A model generated the notes under the pieces. It had not been told where the DNA came from, ran no database searches, and worked only from the letters and a program-made list of their open reading frames with translations. The position numbers were made by a program, and so were the translations under genes. DNA of 64,000 bases from Duganella sp. CF458. GTDB lineage: Bacteria > Pseudomonadota > Gammaproteobacteria > Burkholderiales > Burkholderiaceae_D. Shown in pieces: positions 43,174-51,117 of this stretch (the first letter of the stretch is position 1; every line of letters starts with the position of its first letter). The stretch is taken from the NCBI RefSeq assembly GCF_900113115.1, contig NZ_FOOF01000012.1, positions 1 through 64,000 of the forward strand. Reading direction: 5' to 3'.

Positions 43174-45645
43174 ATGAATGCAAACGAAAAAATGTTCGGC
43201 AACCCGATGCCGCCGCAGGAAATCTCGCTGGACGTGCTGCGCGAAAAATACGCGAAGGGGGATGAGCGGGACATTATCGACGTCCGCCGCCGTGTGGCGC
43301 GCGCCTTGGCTGCGCTGGAGGCGCCGGAGCTGCGCGAAGACCTTGAGGAGAAATTCCTGTGGGCGCAGGAGCATGGCTTCGTGCCTGCTGGGCGCATCAA
43401 TTCCGCTGTTGGCCTGGGACTGAAGGCCACCCTTATGAATTGCTTTGTGCAGCCGGTGGGCGATTCGGTGACGGGAGAGGATGACGGGCTGCCCGGCATC
43501 TATACCGCTGTCGCGGAAGCGGCGGAGACCATGCGCCGGGGCGGCGGTGTGGGCTACGATTTCAGCGCTATCCGCCCTGCGGGGGCCAAGGTGAAGGGTA
43601 CGCAGTCGCGCGCTTCCGGTCCGGTGTCGTATATGGAAGTCTTCGATGCTTCCTGTAAGACGGTGGAGTCGGCCGGCGCGCGGCGTGGTGCGCAGATGGG
43701 CGTGCTGCGCATCGATCATCCGGATATCGAGCGCTTTATCGCTGCCAAGGACGATGGCGGTTTCCGCAATTTCAACCTGTCGATCGGCGTGACGGATGGA
43801 TTCATGCAGGCGCTGGCGTCGGATTCGGAGTTTGAACTGGTGCACAAGGTCGAACCGGGCGATGAGGACCTGGCTGCTGGCGCTCGCCGGCGTGAGGATG
43901 GGCTGTGGGTTTATCGCCGTGTGCCGGCGCGCGAATTGTGGGATAAAGTGATGACGTCCACCTACGATCACGCCGAGCCGGGCGTGCTGTTCGTGGACCG
44001 CATCAATGCCGAGAACAACCTGTATTACTGTGAGACCCTGCGCGCTACCAATCCTTGCGGCGAGCAGCCGCTGCCCGGCTATGGGTGCTGCGATCTCGGT
44101 TCGCTGAACCTGACCTGTTTTGTGCAAAACCCTTTCAGTGATCGCGCGGCCTTCAACTTTGAGGCAATGCGCATGGTGGCCGGCATCGCGGTGCGCATGC
44201 TGGACCTGGCGCTGGATGCGACCCAGTGGCCGCTGCCGCAGCAAGCCGATGAGGGGGCGGCCAAGCGCCGCATTGGCCTGGGCTTCCTTGGCCTCGGCAG
44301 CGCGCTGGTGATGCTGGGCATGCGCTACGACTCCGAAAGCGGGCGTGCAATGGCGTCCAGCATTGCGGAAGCCTTGCGCGATGCGGCATATGCGGCTTCC
44401 GTGGCGCTGGCGCAGGAGAAGGGCGCTTTTCCGTTCTTCGACAAGGAGCAGTACCTGGAGGGTGCCTTCGTACGCCGCTTGCCGGATGACTTGCGCGAGT
44501 CAATTGCGAAGCATGGGATCCGCAATTCGCACCTGCTGTCGATTGCGCCTACAGGTACGATCACGCTGGCGTTTGCGGACAATGCTTCGAATGGCATCGA
44601 GCCGGCCTTTTCCTGGGTCTACCAGCGCCGCAAGCGCATGCCGGATGGGTCGTCGCGCTCCTATGAGGTGGCCGATCATGCGTGGCGACTGTATCGCCAT
44701 ATGGGCTTCGATATGGGCCAGTTGCCGCCGCAGTTCGTGACGGCGCTGGATATGGCGGCGCTGGACCATGTGAGCATGATGGAGGCGGTGCAGCCTTTCG
44801 TCGATACGGCGATTTCGAAGACGGTCAATGTGCCGGAAGATTATCCGTATGAGGATTTCAAGGAGCTGTACACGGAGGCTTGGGTGGCGGGGCTGAAGGG
44901 GCTGGCGACCTTCCGGCCGAATACGGTGACGGGCAGCGTGCTGAGTGTGGCGCCTGCGCCGGAGGCGGCTTCCGCTTCAGTTGCGCCGGCGTTGCGGGAC
45001 GATGATCCCTTGCGCAAGCGCTTTGACGGGCGTCCGCTGGGGGAGCTGGAGTCGGTGACTTCGAAGGTCGAATACTGGACGCAGGAGGGCAAGAAGTCGG
45101 CCTACCTGACCGTGAGCTTCATTACCGTGGATGGCATGCTGGAGGGGGCGCCGGTGCGGATTGAGCGTCCGTTTGAGTTCTTCATGCCGGCCAACCAGCG
45201 CAGCGATGGGCAGCAGTGGATCACTTCGTCCATGCGCTTGTTGTCGATGGCGGCGCGCGCCGGGAGTTCGATTGCCAAGGCGCTGGCGGATATGCGTGAA
45301 GTGGCTTGGGAGAAGGGGCCGGTTCGTTGCGGGCTGTTGACGCGTGAGGATGGCGTGCAGGTGCCGGTTTATCACGATTCCGAGGTGGCGGCGATTGCGT
45401 TTACCTTGCAGCGGATCTTGATACGGCGTGGGTTCCTGGATGCGTATGGCAACCAGGTGCCGGTGCCGCAGTTGGCGCTGCGGTGCGCGTCGACGGGGCA
45501 TGTGGCGCCGGAGGCAATGACGGCGGCAGGGGCTGCGCCTGCGCAGTCGGCGGGAAAGTGCCCGGAGTGTGGGGCGAGGGCGCTGCGGAAGGTGGATGGG
45601 TGCACGCGGTGTGTTGAGTGCCACTATATGGGTGGCTGTGGCTGA
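43174..45645 (+). CDS. Adenosylcobalamin-dependent (class II) ribonucleoside-diphosphate reductase
   Basis: An 823-residue class II ribonucleotide reductase, which makes deoxyribonucleotides with a B12 radical and so works with or without oxygen. Family marks: MNCFVQPVGDSV, MRRGGGVGYDFSAIRP, SGPVSYMEVFDA, NLYYCETLRATNPCGEQPLPGYGCCDLGSLNL (in part, with the active Cys-Glu region NPCGEQ), and HLLSIAPTGTITLAF. The C-terminus has the TSCPD domain and ends CPECGARALRKVDGCTRCVECHYMGGCG (in part), a zinc/thiol tail for re-reduction. I see no cobalamin riboswitch in the 66 bp upstream. It suits an organism that also respires nitrite. The stop codon is the first base of a REPIN-like element. Confidence 0.94.
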   Translation: MNANEKMFGNPMPPQEISLDVLREKYAKGDERDIIDVRRRVARALAALEAPELREDLEEKFLWAQEHGFVPAGRINSAVGLGLKATLMNCFVQPVGDSVTGEDDGLPGIYTAVAEAAETMRRGGGVGYDFSAIRPAGAKVKGTQSRASGPVSYMEVFDASCKTVESAGARRGAQMGVLRIDHPDIERFIAAKDDGGFRNFNLSIGVTDGFMQALASDSEFELVHKVEPGDEDLAAGARRREDGLWVYRRVPARELWDKVMTSTYDHAEPGVLFVDRINAENNLYYCETLRATNPCGEQPLPGYGCCDLGSLNLTCFVQNPFSDRAAFNFEAMRMVAGIAVRMLDLALDATQWPLPQQADEGAAKRRIGLGFLGLGSALVMLGMRYDSESGRAMASSIAEALRDAAYAASVALAQEKGAFPFFDKEQYLEGAFVRRLPDDLRESIAKHGIRNSHLLSIAPTGTITLAFADNASNGIEPAFSWVYQRRKRMPDGSSRSYEVADHAWRLYRHMGFDMGQLPPQFVTALDMAALDHVSMMEAVQPFVDTAISKTVNVPEDYPYEDFKELYTEAWVAGLKGLATFRPNTVTGSVLSVAPAPEAASASVAPALRDDDPLRKRFDGRPLGELESVTSKVEYWTQEGKKSAYLTVSFITVDGMLEGAPVRIERPFEFFMPANQRSDGQQWITSSMRLLSMAARAGSSIAKALADMREVAWEKGPVRCGLLTREDGVQVPVYHDSEVAAIAFTLQRILIRRGFLDAYGNQVPVPQLALRCASTGHVAPEAMTAAGAAPAQSAGKCPECGARALRKVDGCTRCVECHYMGGCG

Positions 45646-45816
45646 AAACCGGTGAACCAGTGTCTGACCCGCAGGGTCAGACACTGCCACAGCGACGGAT
45701 GGTGGTTGGTTCCAGGCTTTTGATGTGCTGCGAAAGCCAAAGGACTTAAACCATGCCACCGGCCTCAAGACTGTTGGTGTCTGACCCTGCGGGTCAGACA
45801 CCGGTTTGCCGGTTTT
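45645..45816. repeat. REPIN-like element: two inverted 40-bp arms each containing a palindrome
   Basis: The left arm (45645-45684) and the right arm (45777-45816) are reverse complements over 40 bases with about three differences. Each contains a 25-base palindrome with arms GTGTCTGACCC and GGGTCAGACAC and a short centre. The arms flank ~92 bp. Neither palindrome is followed by a T run, so this is a mobile repeat rather than a terminator. Confidence 0.75.
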
Positions 45817-45893
45817 GCTTAAGCTGCGTCAAGGACGAAAAAACAGCCGCTCCATACACTTCCTCCCACATCAACCCCGAGGAGGACTTACAA

Positions 45894-46145
45894 ATGCATC
45901 ATTCTTTCCAACTTGCTTCCGCCCTGGACGCCGCCAACGTGACCCGCGTGCTTGAACTGCTGCGCACCGTTCCCGGCATCCGCGGCGTGCACGCCCCAAC
46001 CGGCGCGGCACACGTTGAAGTTGCCTTCGATGACTCCCTGACCAGCATCCACCACCTGGGCAAACTGCTGGAAGAACATGGCTATCCACCTGTGGCGCCG
46101 CAACAGCGTAGCCACACCTGTTGCGGCGGTTGCGGCGGCCATTAA
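45894..46145 (+). CDS. Small HMA-like metal-binding protein with Cys/His tail
   Basis: An 83-residue protein from the ATG at 45894, which follows GAGGAGGACTTACAA. The body (LLRTVPGIRGVHAPTGAAHVEVAFDDSLTSIHHLGKLLEEHGYPP in part) follows the beta-alpha-beta-beta-alpha-beta pattern of heavy-metal-associated domains, but the CxxC loop normally near residue 12-15 is absent. The C-terminus HTCCGGCGGH supplies cysteines and a histidine instead. A longer in-frame reading upstream lies inside the REPIN-like element and is unlikely to be used. It sits directly before the norB promoter; a link to copper for NirK is conceivable but unproven. Confidence 0.72.
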   Translation: MHHSFQLASALDAANVTRVLELLRTVPGIRGVHAPTGAAHVEVAFDDSLTSIHHLGKLLEEHGYPPVAPQQRSHTCCGGCGGH

Positions 46146-46152
46146 GCAAGAC

Positions 46153-46166
46153 TTGACCTGGATCAT
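46153..46166 (+). promoter_or_regulatory. DNR/FNR-like box upstream of norB
   Basis: TTGACCTGGATCAT is a near match to TTGAY-N4-RTCAA. Its centre (46159.5) lies 33 bases before the centre of a TATTCT -10-like hexamer at 46190-46195, placing it at about -41.5 of a start near 46201, the class II activator position. Confidence 0.6.
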
Positions 46167-46202
46167 GTGAGCTGCCTGCGTGGCGGCTGTATTCTGGCTA
46201 AA

Positions 46203-46220
46203 AACATACATTTAAAACAC
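46203..46220 (+). promoter_or_regulatory. NsrR-like operator over the norB start region
   Basis: AACATACATTTAAAACAC resembles the NsrR consensus half site AANATGCATTT followed by AAA. It falls just after the inferred transcription start, so a bound NsrR would block norB until NO is present. The second half is weak. Confidence 0.45.
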
Positions 46221-46236
46221 CACAAAAGGAGCTATC

Positions 46237-48507
46237 ATGCACGCCACTAAGAAGTTATGGACGTGGCTCGCCATTATCTGCCTGCTATCGTTTACGGTAC
46301 TGGGCTGGGTGGGCCGCGAAATTTACCTGAAAGCGCCCCCAATAGCGCAAGTCGTCGACGAAACAGGTGCGGTGATCTACACAGCGGACCAGGTCAAATA
46401 TGGCCAGAGCGCCTGGCTGTCGGCTGGCGGCCAGCAACTGGGCACCGTCTGGGGTCACGGCTCTTACCTGGCACCTGACTGGTCGGCCGACTGGCTGCAC
46501 CGCGAAGCGGTTGCGCTGCAAGATCTGTTTGCGCGCAAGGACTTCAATAAGGAATACGCCCAGCTTGACGCCGGTGCCAAGGCCCACGTCGATGCCCTGG
46601 TGAAGTCCGAACTGCGCACCAATACCTACAACGCCGACGCCAATGAGGTAAAGCTGTCTGCCATCCGCGCTGAAGCGGTTCGCAGCGTGGCCAACCACTA
46701 TGCTGGCCTGTTCGGCAACGCCGAACAATACGACAAGCTGCGCGAACAGTATGCAATGGCGCCGAACTCGCTGCCGGAAGCTAGCGACCGCGCTGCGCTG
46801 ACCGGCTTCTTCTTCTGGTCTTCGTGGGCTGCCGCGGCAGACCGTCCAGGTGAAGTCGGCCTGAGCTACACCAGCAACTGGCCGCATGAGCCGCTGATCG
46901 ACAATACGCCGACCGCCGGCGCCGGCATCTGGTCGATTGCTTCGGTTGTCCTGATGATCGGCGCCATCGCCGGCATGCTGTTCTACCACGGCATGCACAA
47001 GGAGGAAGAAGATCCTGTACCGCCGAAGAACGATCCGCTGTTTTCGCTGAAGGCAACGCCTTCGATGAAGGCTACCAAGAAGTACTTCCTGGTCGTGATC
47101 GGCCTGATCCTGGCGCAAGTCGGCATGGGCGTGATCACCGCGCACTTTGCGGTGGAAGGTTCGAGCTTCTTCGGCATCCCGCTGGCCAATGTGCTGCCTT
47201 TCACCGTCAGCCGCACCATCCACACCCAGTTCGCCGTGCTGTGGATCGCAACCGCCTGGCTGGCGACCGGCCTGTATATCGCTCCTGCGATCTCGGGTGT
47301 GGAACCGAAGTTCCAGAAGCTGGGCACCGACGTGCTGTTCTACGCGCTGCTGTTCATCGTGGTTGGTTCGACCGCAACCGGCTGGCTCGGCACCCTGCAA
47401 CACAGGGGCGTGGATTTCGCGTTCTGGCTGGGTAACCAAGGCCTCGAGTTCACCTCGATGGGCCGTGTGTGGCAAATCCTGCTGTTCGTTGGCTTGCTGT
47501 TCTGGGCCTTCCTGCTTGGCCGCGGCCTGTGGCCGGCACTGAAGAAACCATCGGAAAGCCGCGGCATCATCGCCATGGTATTCCTGGCTGCACTGTGTAT
47601 CGGCGGCTTCTACGCAACCTCCCTGACCTGGGGCAAGGGCACGCACTACTCGATGATCGAGTACTGGCGCTGGTGGCTGGTCCACCTGTGGGTGGAAGGC
47701 TTCTTCGAAGTGTTTGCAACCGCTGTTATCGCGCTGCTGTTCACCCGCCTGGGCCTGATCCGCGCCGCTTCGGCAAATAGCGCCATCATCCTGGAAACCA
47801 TCGTGTTCCTGTTCGGCGGCATCCTGGGTACCTTGCACCACCTGTACTTCACCGGTACGCCAACTTCGGTGATCGCTATCGGCGCCATGTTCTCGGCACT
47901 GGAAGTGGTTCCGCTGTCGCTGATCGGCATGGAAGCTTACCGCAACTACAAGCGTTCGAAATCGGCTCCCTGGATTGGCGCTTATAAATGGGCCATCCTG
48001 TGCTTCATCGCCGTGGGCTTCTGGAATACCGTGGGCGCCGGCCTGCTGGGCTTCTCGATCAACACCCCGATCGCGCTGTACTACATGCAGGGTCTTAACA
48101 TGACCGCGGCACACGGCCACGCTGCGCTGTTTGGCGTGTACGGCATGCTCGGTATCGGCCTGATGCTGTTCTGCCTGCGCGGCCTGGTTGACCGCTTCGC
48201 ATGGTCCGACAAGCTGCTGGCATCGATGTTCTGGTTCCTGAATATCGGCCTGGCCATGATGGTGTTCATCTCGCTGGTTCCCGCCGGTATCTACCAGGCT
48301 GCCGCTGCGATCACCAAGGGCATGTGGTATGCACGTTCGCCGGACGTGGTTCACTCCACCTTCATGGAAACCGCGGTCTGGCTGCGAGTTCCAGGCGATA
48401 TCGTGTTTGCGATCGGCTGCCTGTTCCTCGCCCTGTTTGCCTTGCGCCTGGTCGGCAAGGCGAAGAAGGAAGAGGCCGTGGCAGAAGGCGTGGCGCTGGA
48501 GAATTAA
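46237..48507 (+). CDS. norB: Quinol-dependent nitric oxide reductase (qNOR)
   Basis: A 756-residue single-subunit NO reductase that turns two NO into N2O with electrons from quinol at the inner membrane. The N-terminal ~220 residues are the extra, NorC-like periplasmic domain (WVGREIYLKAPPIAQVVDETG, GHGSYLAPDWSADWLHREA) that marks the quinol type. The catalytic 12-13 helix part has RTIHTQFAVLWIATAWLATGLYIAP, HLWVEGFFEVFATAVIALLF, GTLHHLYFTGTP and MTAAHGHAALFGVYGMLG, which hold the haem and non-haem iron histidines and the conserved glutamates. It heads an operon with nsrR-like, DUF2249 and a membrane protein. FNR-type and NsrR-type sites precede it. Confidence 0.96.
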   Translation: MHATKKLWTWLAIICLLSFTVLGWVGREIYLKAPPIAQVVDETGAVIYTADQVKYGQSAWLSAGGQQLGTVWGHGSYLAPDWSADWLHREAVALQDLFARKDFNKEYAQLDAGAKAHVDALVKSELRTNTYNADANEVKLSAIRAEAVRSVANHYAGLFGNAEQYDKLREQYAMAPNSLPEASDRAALTGFFFWSSWAAAADRPGEVGLSYTSNWPHEPLIDNTPTAGAGIWSIASVVLMIGAIAGMLFYHGMHKEEEDPVPPKNDPLFSLKATPSMKATKKYFLVVIGLILAQVGMGVITAHFAVEGSSFFGIPLANVLPFTVSRTIHTQFAVLWIATAWLATGLYIAPAISGVEPKFQKLGTDVLFYALLFIVVGSTATGWLGTLQHRGVDFAFWLGNQGLEFTSMGRVWQILLFVGLLFWAFLLGRGLWPALKKPSESRGIIAMVFLAALCIGGFYATSLTWGKGTHYSMIEYWRWWLVHLWVEGFFEVFATAVIALLFTRLGLIRAASANSAIILETIVFLFGGILGTLHHLYFTGTPTSVIAIGAMFSALEVVPLSLIGMEAYRNYKRSKSAPWIGAYKWAILCFIAVGFWNTVGAGLLGFSINTPIALYYMQGLNMTAAHGHAALFGVYGMLGIGLMLFCLRGLVDRFAWSDKLLASMFWFLNIGLAMMVFISLVPAGIYQAAAAITKGMWYARSPDVVHSTFMETAVWLRVPGDIVFAIGCLFLALFALRLVGKAKKEEAVAEGVALEN

Positions 48508-48510
48508 TCA

Positions 48511-48906
48511 ATGCGCCTCACGGGCCACACCGACTATGCCTTGCGCCTGCTGATGTACCTGGGCCGGCAGCAGGGCAGGTTGGTGACCGTGCAGGAGATC
48601 GCCAAGGCGCACGGCATCTCCGAACATCACCTGCGCAAGGTGGCTCACCGGCTCGGCCAGGCCGGGCTGGTGGCCACCTGGCGTGGACGGGCCGGCGGCC
48701 TGCGCCTGGCGCAGCCGCCGGCTTCGATTTCGGTAGGCGCTGTGGTGCGCCTGGCCGAAGCCGACTTTACGATCGTTGAATGTTTCAATGCCACGCGCAA
48801 TACCTGCCAACTTGCCGGCGCTTGCCGCCTGCAGGCGGGATTGCACAGGGCGACCGAGGCTTACCTCGGTCATCTCGACCGCCAGACCCTGGCGGATTTA
48901 ATCTGA
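48511..48906 (+). CDS. nsrR: Rrf2-family NO-sensing repressor, NsrR type
   Basis: A 131-residue Rrf2 regulator. The start MRLTGHTDYALRLLMYLGRQQGRLVTVQEIAKAHGISEHHLRKVAHRL (in part) is that of NsrR, with recognition helix HHLRKVAHRLGQAGLV and wing WRGRAGGLRLA. Three cysteines, ECFNATRNTCQLAGAC, give the C-x7-C-x5-C cluster-binding pattern of NsrR, whose Fe-S cluster reacts with NO to release DNA. It begins 4 bp after norB, so NO-induced expression would also make more repressor, a feedback loop. IscR or RsrR identity is less likely given the context. Confidence 0.9.
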   Translation: MRLTGHTDYALRLLMYLGRQQGRLVTVQEIAKAHGISEHHLRKVAHRLGQAGLVATWRGRAGGLRLAQPPASISVGAVVRLAEADFTIVECFNATRNTCQLAGACRLQAGLHRATEAYLGHLDRQTLADLI

Positions 48907-48916
48907 AGGAACCATC

Positions 48917-49144
48917 ATGAGTGCGCCTGAAATCTTGCTGGAGCTGTGCGGCATGGTGCCGCCCGAACCGATGGAGCGCGTATTGGAAGCGCTCGACCTG
49001 CTGCAACCTGGCCAGCAACTCCGCATGGTCATCGACCGCGAGCCGGTTCCCCTCTACCGCATCCTCGAGAAAAACGGCTACCGCCACGCCACCTCGATGC
49101 GCGAAGACTATATCTACGAAATCCTGATTACCCACGCCGACTGA
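48917..49144 (+). CDS. DUF2249 domain protein (TusA-like)
   Basis: A 75-residue protein of the DUF2249 group: LLELCGMVPPEPMERVLEALDLLQPGQQLRMVIDREPVPLYRILEKNGY (in part) is the whole domain, a two-layer fold like TusA. Such proteins frequently lie in NO or anaerobic respiration gene sets, where their role is not known. The last base of its stop is the first base of the next start, so the two are coupled. Confidence 0.88.
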   Translation: MSAPEILLELCGMVPPEPMERVLEALDLLQPGQQLRMVIDREPVPLYRILEKNGYRHATSMREDYIYEILITHAD

Positions 49145-50403
49145 TGCAACGCAAGCTGGCTTTCGAGCATACGCCCGGGCTGGCGCTGCCGCTGCGTTTC
49201 CTGCTGGCGGCGCCATGGTTCGGTGCCTTGGCCGGCCTGCTGCTGGTGTGGCAGGGCGCCGAGGCAATGAGTACGCGCTGGGCACCGGCCACGCTGGCCG
49301 TGACCCATTTGCTGACACTCGGTTTCCTTGGCATGGCCATGGCGGGCTCGCTGTTGCAGATGGTGCCGGTGGTTGCAGGTGTCGAGCTGCACTGGGCGCG
49401 CCGACTCGGTCCCGTGATCTGGGGAGCCTTGGCCGGCGGCGCACTGCTGCTGGCGGCGGGGTTCCTGCATGGACTGCCGTGGTGCCTGCGCGCGGCCGGG
49501 ATCCTGCTGGCCGGGGCCTTTATCCTTCTTGTCGCTGTTCTGGCGCGGGCGCTCGCGCAGCGTTCCGCACCGAATGCGCTGCCTGTCGTCGCCGGCATGC
49601 GCCAGGCGGTGGTGGCGCTGGCCTGCGCCGTGGCGATCGGCGTCGCGCTGGCGGCTTTCCTGGTCGGTGCGGTGCGGCTGCGTGTGATGGAATGGACCAA
49701 TGTGCATGCCGCCTGGGCGCTGGTAGGCTGGGTCGGGGTGCTGGTGGTGTCGGTCGTGTTCCAGGTGGTACCGATGTTCCAGTCCACCCAATTGTTCCCG
49801 CGCCAGCTCGCCTTCACGCTGCCGCCGCTGTGTCTTGGCGGGCTGGCGCTGTGGACCGCAGGCTACCTGCTCAACCAACAATGGCAATGGATTGGCGCGG
49901 GGCTGGTGAGCGCCTGCCTGGCGCTGTTCGCGGTGTATACGCTGGTGCTGCTGTTCCGCCGCAAGCGCGCGGCGGATGTAGCGACATGGTACTGGTGGCT
50001 GTCGCTTGGCTCGCTGCTGGCCAGCGTTGCCGTCTTCCTTTGCCCGCGTGGCATGGACAAGGCGTTGCTGCTTGGCGTGCTGTTTATCGGCGGATTCGCC
50101 ATGTCAGCAGTGAACGGCATGCTGTACAAGATTGTGCCGTTCCTCTTGTGGTACCACGGGCAGCACGCCGGCTGCGATGTGCCGGGCGTGCGTCAGATGA
50201 TGCCGGAGAGCGAACCGCGCGTGCAGTTCGCCTGGCATGCCGCCAGCGTGGGGATGCTGCTTGCCGCTGCCATCGCACCTGGCTGGCTTGCCCAACTGGC
50301 CGGTGCGGTACTGGCAGTTGCCTGCATGCGCCTGGGGTTTGACCTGGCGCTGGCTGCGATCAGCCTTCGTAAGCTCGCAAACGGGCAGAATCAAGAATCT
50401 TGA
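49144..50403 (+). CDS. Polytopic membrane protein, NnrS/haem-copper-oxidase-like
   Basis: A 419-residue integral membrane protein with about twelve segments from the ATG at 49144 (TGATG overlap with the DUF2249 stop). TM2-3 read LAVTHLLTLGFLGMAMAGSLLQMVPVVAG, where the His on the helix resembles the pattern in NnrS and in subunit I of haem-copper oxidases. A later helix has NVHAAWALVGWVGVLVVSVVFQVVPMFQST and one has YKIVPFLLWYHGQHAG, with more histidines. NnrS proteins bind haem and copper and ease NO stress. I infer this family from pattern and context, not from a clear signature. Its 3' end overlaps the convergent DNR-type gene by 44 bp. Confidence 0.75.
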   Translation: MQRKLAFEHTPGLALPLRFLLAAPWFGALAGLLLVWQGAEAMSTRWAPATLAVTHLLTLGFLGMAMAGSLLQMVPVVAGVELHWARRLGPVIWGALAGGALLLAAGFLHGLPWCLRAAGILLAGAFILLVAVLARALAQRSAPNALPVVAGMRQAVVALACAVAIGVALAAFLVGAVRLRVMEWTNVHAAWALVGWVGVLVVSVVFQVVPMFQSTQLFPRQLAFTLPPLCLGGLALWTAGYLLNQQWQWIGAGLVSACLALFAVYTLVLLFRRKRAADVATWYWWLSLGSLLASVAVFLCPRGMDKALLLGVLFIGGFAMSAVNGMLYKIVPFLLWYHGQHAGCDVPGVRQMMPESEPRVQFAWHAASVGMLLAAAIAPGWLAQLAGAVLAVACMRLGFDLALAAISLRKLANGQNQES

Positions 50404-51040
50404 TCTGGCGGCCGTTCACGGCAATCATGCCCTGGTCGGCCAGTTCGTGCAGCACGCGCGAGAAGTATTCCGGAGTCAGGTTCAAGCGCGATGCCAGCAG
50501 CTTCTTGCTGACGGCCAGCGTGATTTCCGAACCATCTCCGGCATCGTCATCCTTCAACAGGTAGCCGATAATGCGCTGGCTGCCCGAGCGCAGCGAGTAG
50601 GCTTCCACGTCCGAAATCAGGCCATGCAGGCGGCGGCTCATGCCGGCCAGCATGCGGCGCGCGAACTGCGCATTGCGCGCCAGTTCGGCGAATACGGTGT
50701 GCTTGGAGATGTGCAGCAGCATGCAGTCGCTGACCGCATGGGCGGTGACGATGTAGGGCTTTTCCATGAACATCAGCGCTTCACCGAAGCTGTGGCCCGG
50801 GCCGATGATCTCGACGATCTTCTCGTTGCCCTGGGCGGAGAGGAAGCTGAGTTTCACCTGGCCGAAAATGACCATGTGGAAGCCGACGCATGGATCGCCG
50901 CGCTGGAAGACGGCGCTGCCGCGCGGGATGTGGTGTTCGGTGGTGCCGGCAGCCACCAGCGTCAGCTCCTCCGGCGACAGGTCTGCGAACAGGGGCAGTC
51001 GCTTGAGGAACTCGCGGGGGTCGATTTTGGGGCTTGGCAT
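50360..51040 (-). CDS. CRP/FNR-family regulator, DNR/NnrR type
   Basis: A 226-residue regulator from the ATG at 51040 (CAGGAG seven bases before). The N-terminal cyclic-nucleotide-like domain begins FLKRLPLFADLSPEELTLVAAGTTEHHIPRGSAVFQRGD (in part). There is no N-terminal cysteine cluster as in FNR/ANR, so it does not sense oxygen by Fe-S. The helix-turn-helix ASRLNLTPEYFSRVLHELADQGMIAV has the E..SR recognition pattern that reads TTGAN..NTCAA. DNR-type members sense NO, probably through haem. It is positioned between norB and nirK and likely activates both. The gene begins just after the nirK terminator. Confidence 0.9.
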   Translation of the reverse strand: MPSPKIDPREFLKRLPLFADLSPEELTLVAAGTTEHHIPRGSAVFQRGDPCVGFHMVIFGQVKLSFLSAQGNEKIVEIIGPGHSFGEALMFMEKPYIVTAHAVSDCMLLHISKHTVFAELARNAQFARRMLAGMSRRLHGLISDVEAYSLRSGSQRIIGYLLKDDDAGDGSEITLAVSKKLLASRLNLTPEYFSRVLHELADQGMIAVNGRQIKILDSARLRAYEG

Positions 51041-51062
51041 TTGGTTCTCCTGAAATGGCAAA

Positions 51063-51083
51063 AGGACCCGCTGGGCGGGTCCT
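51063..51083 (-). terminator. Hairpin between nirK and the DNR-type gene
   Basis: AGGACCCGC-CCA-GCGGGTCCT (minus strand) is a 9-bp stem followed by TTTT. The T run is short, so some nirK transcripts may continue into the regulator 23 bp downstream. Confidence 0.7.
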
Positions 51084-51117
51084 GTCCTGGTTAAGGTTAT
51101 GTCGGGGCTATTCCTGC

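Noticed and set aside
45660..45684. The GTGTCTGACCC palindrome as a terminator for the RNR gene
   Set aside because: No run of T follows it, and the same palindrome recurs in inverted orientation 92 bp away, which fits a REPIN better.
46285..48354. A 689-codon minus-strand open frame opposite norB
   Set aside because: It lies wholly inside a clear qNOR gene, is rich in His, Gln and Arg, and shows no recognisable domain.
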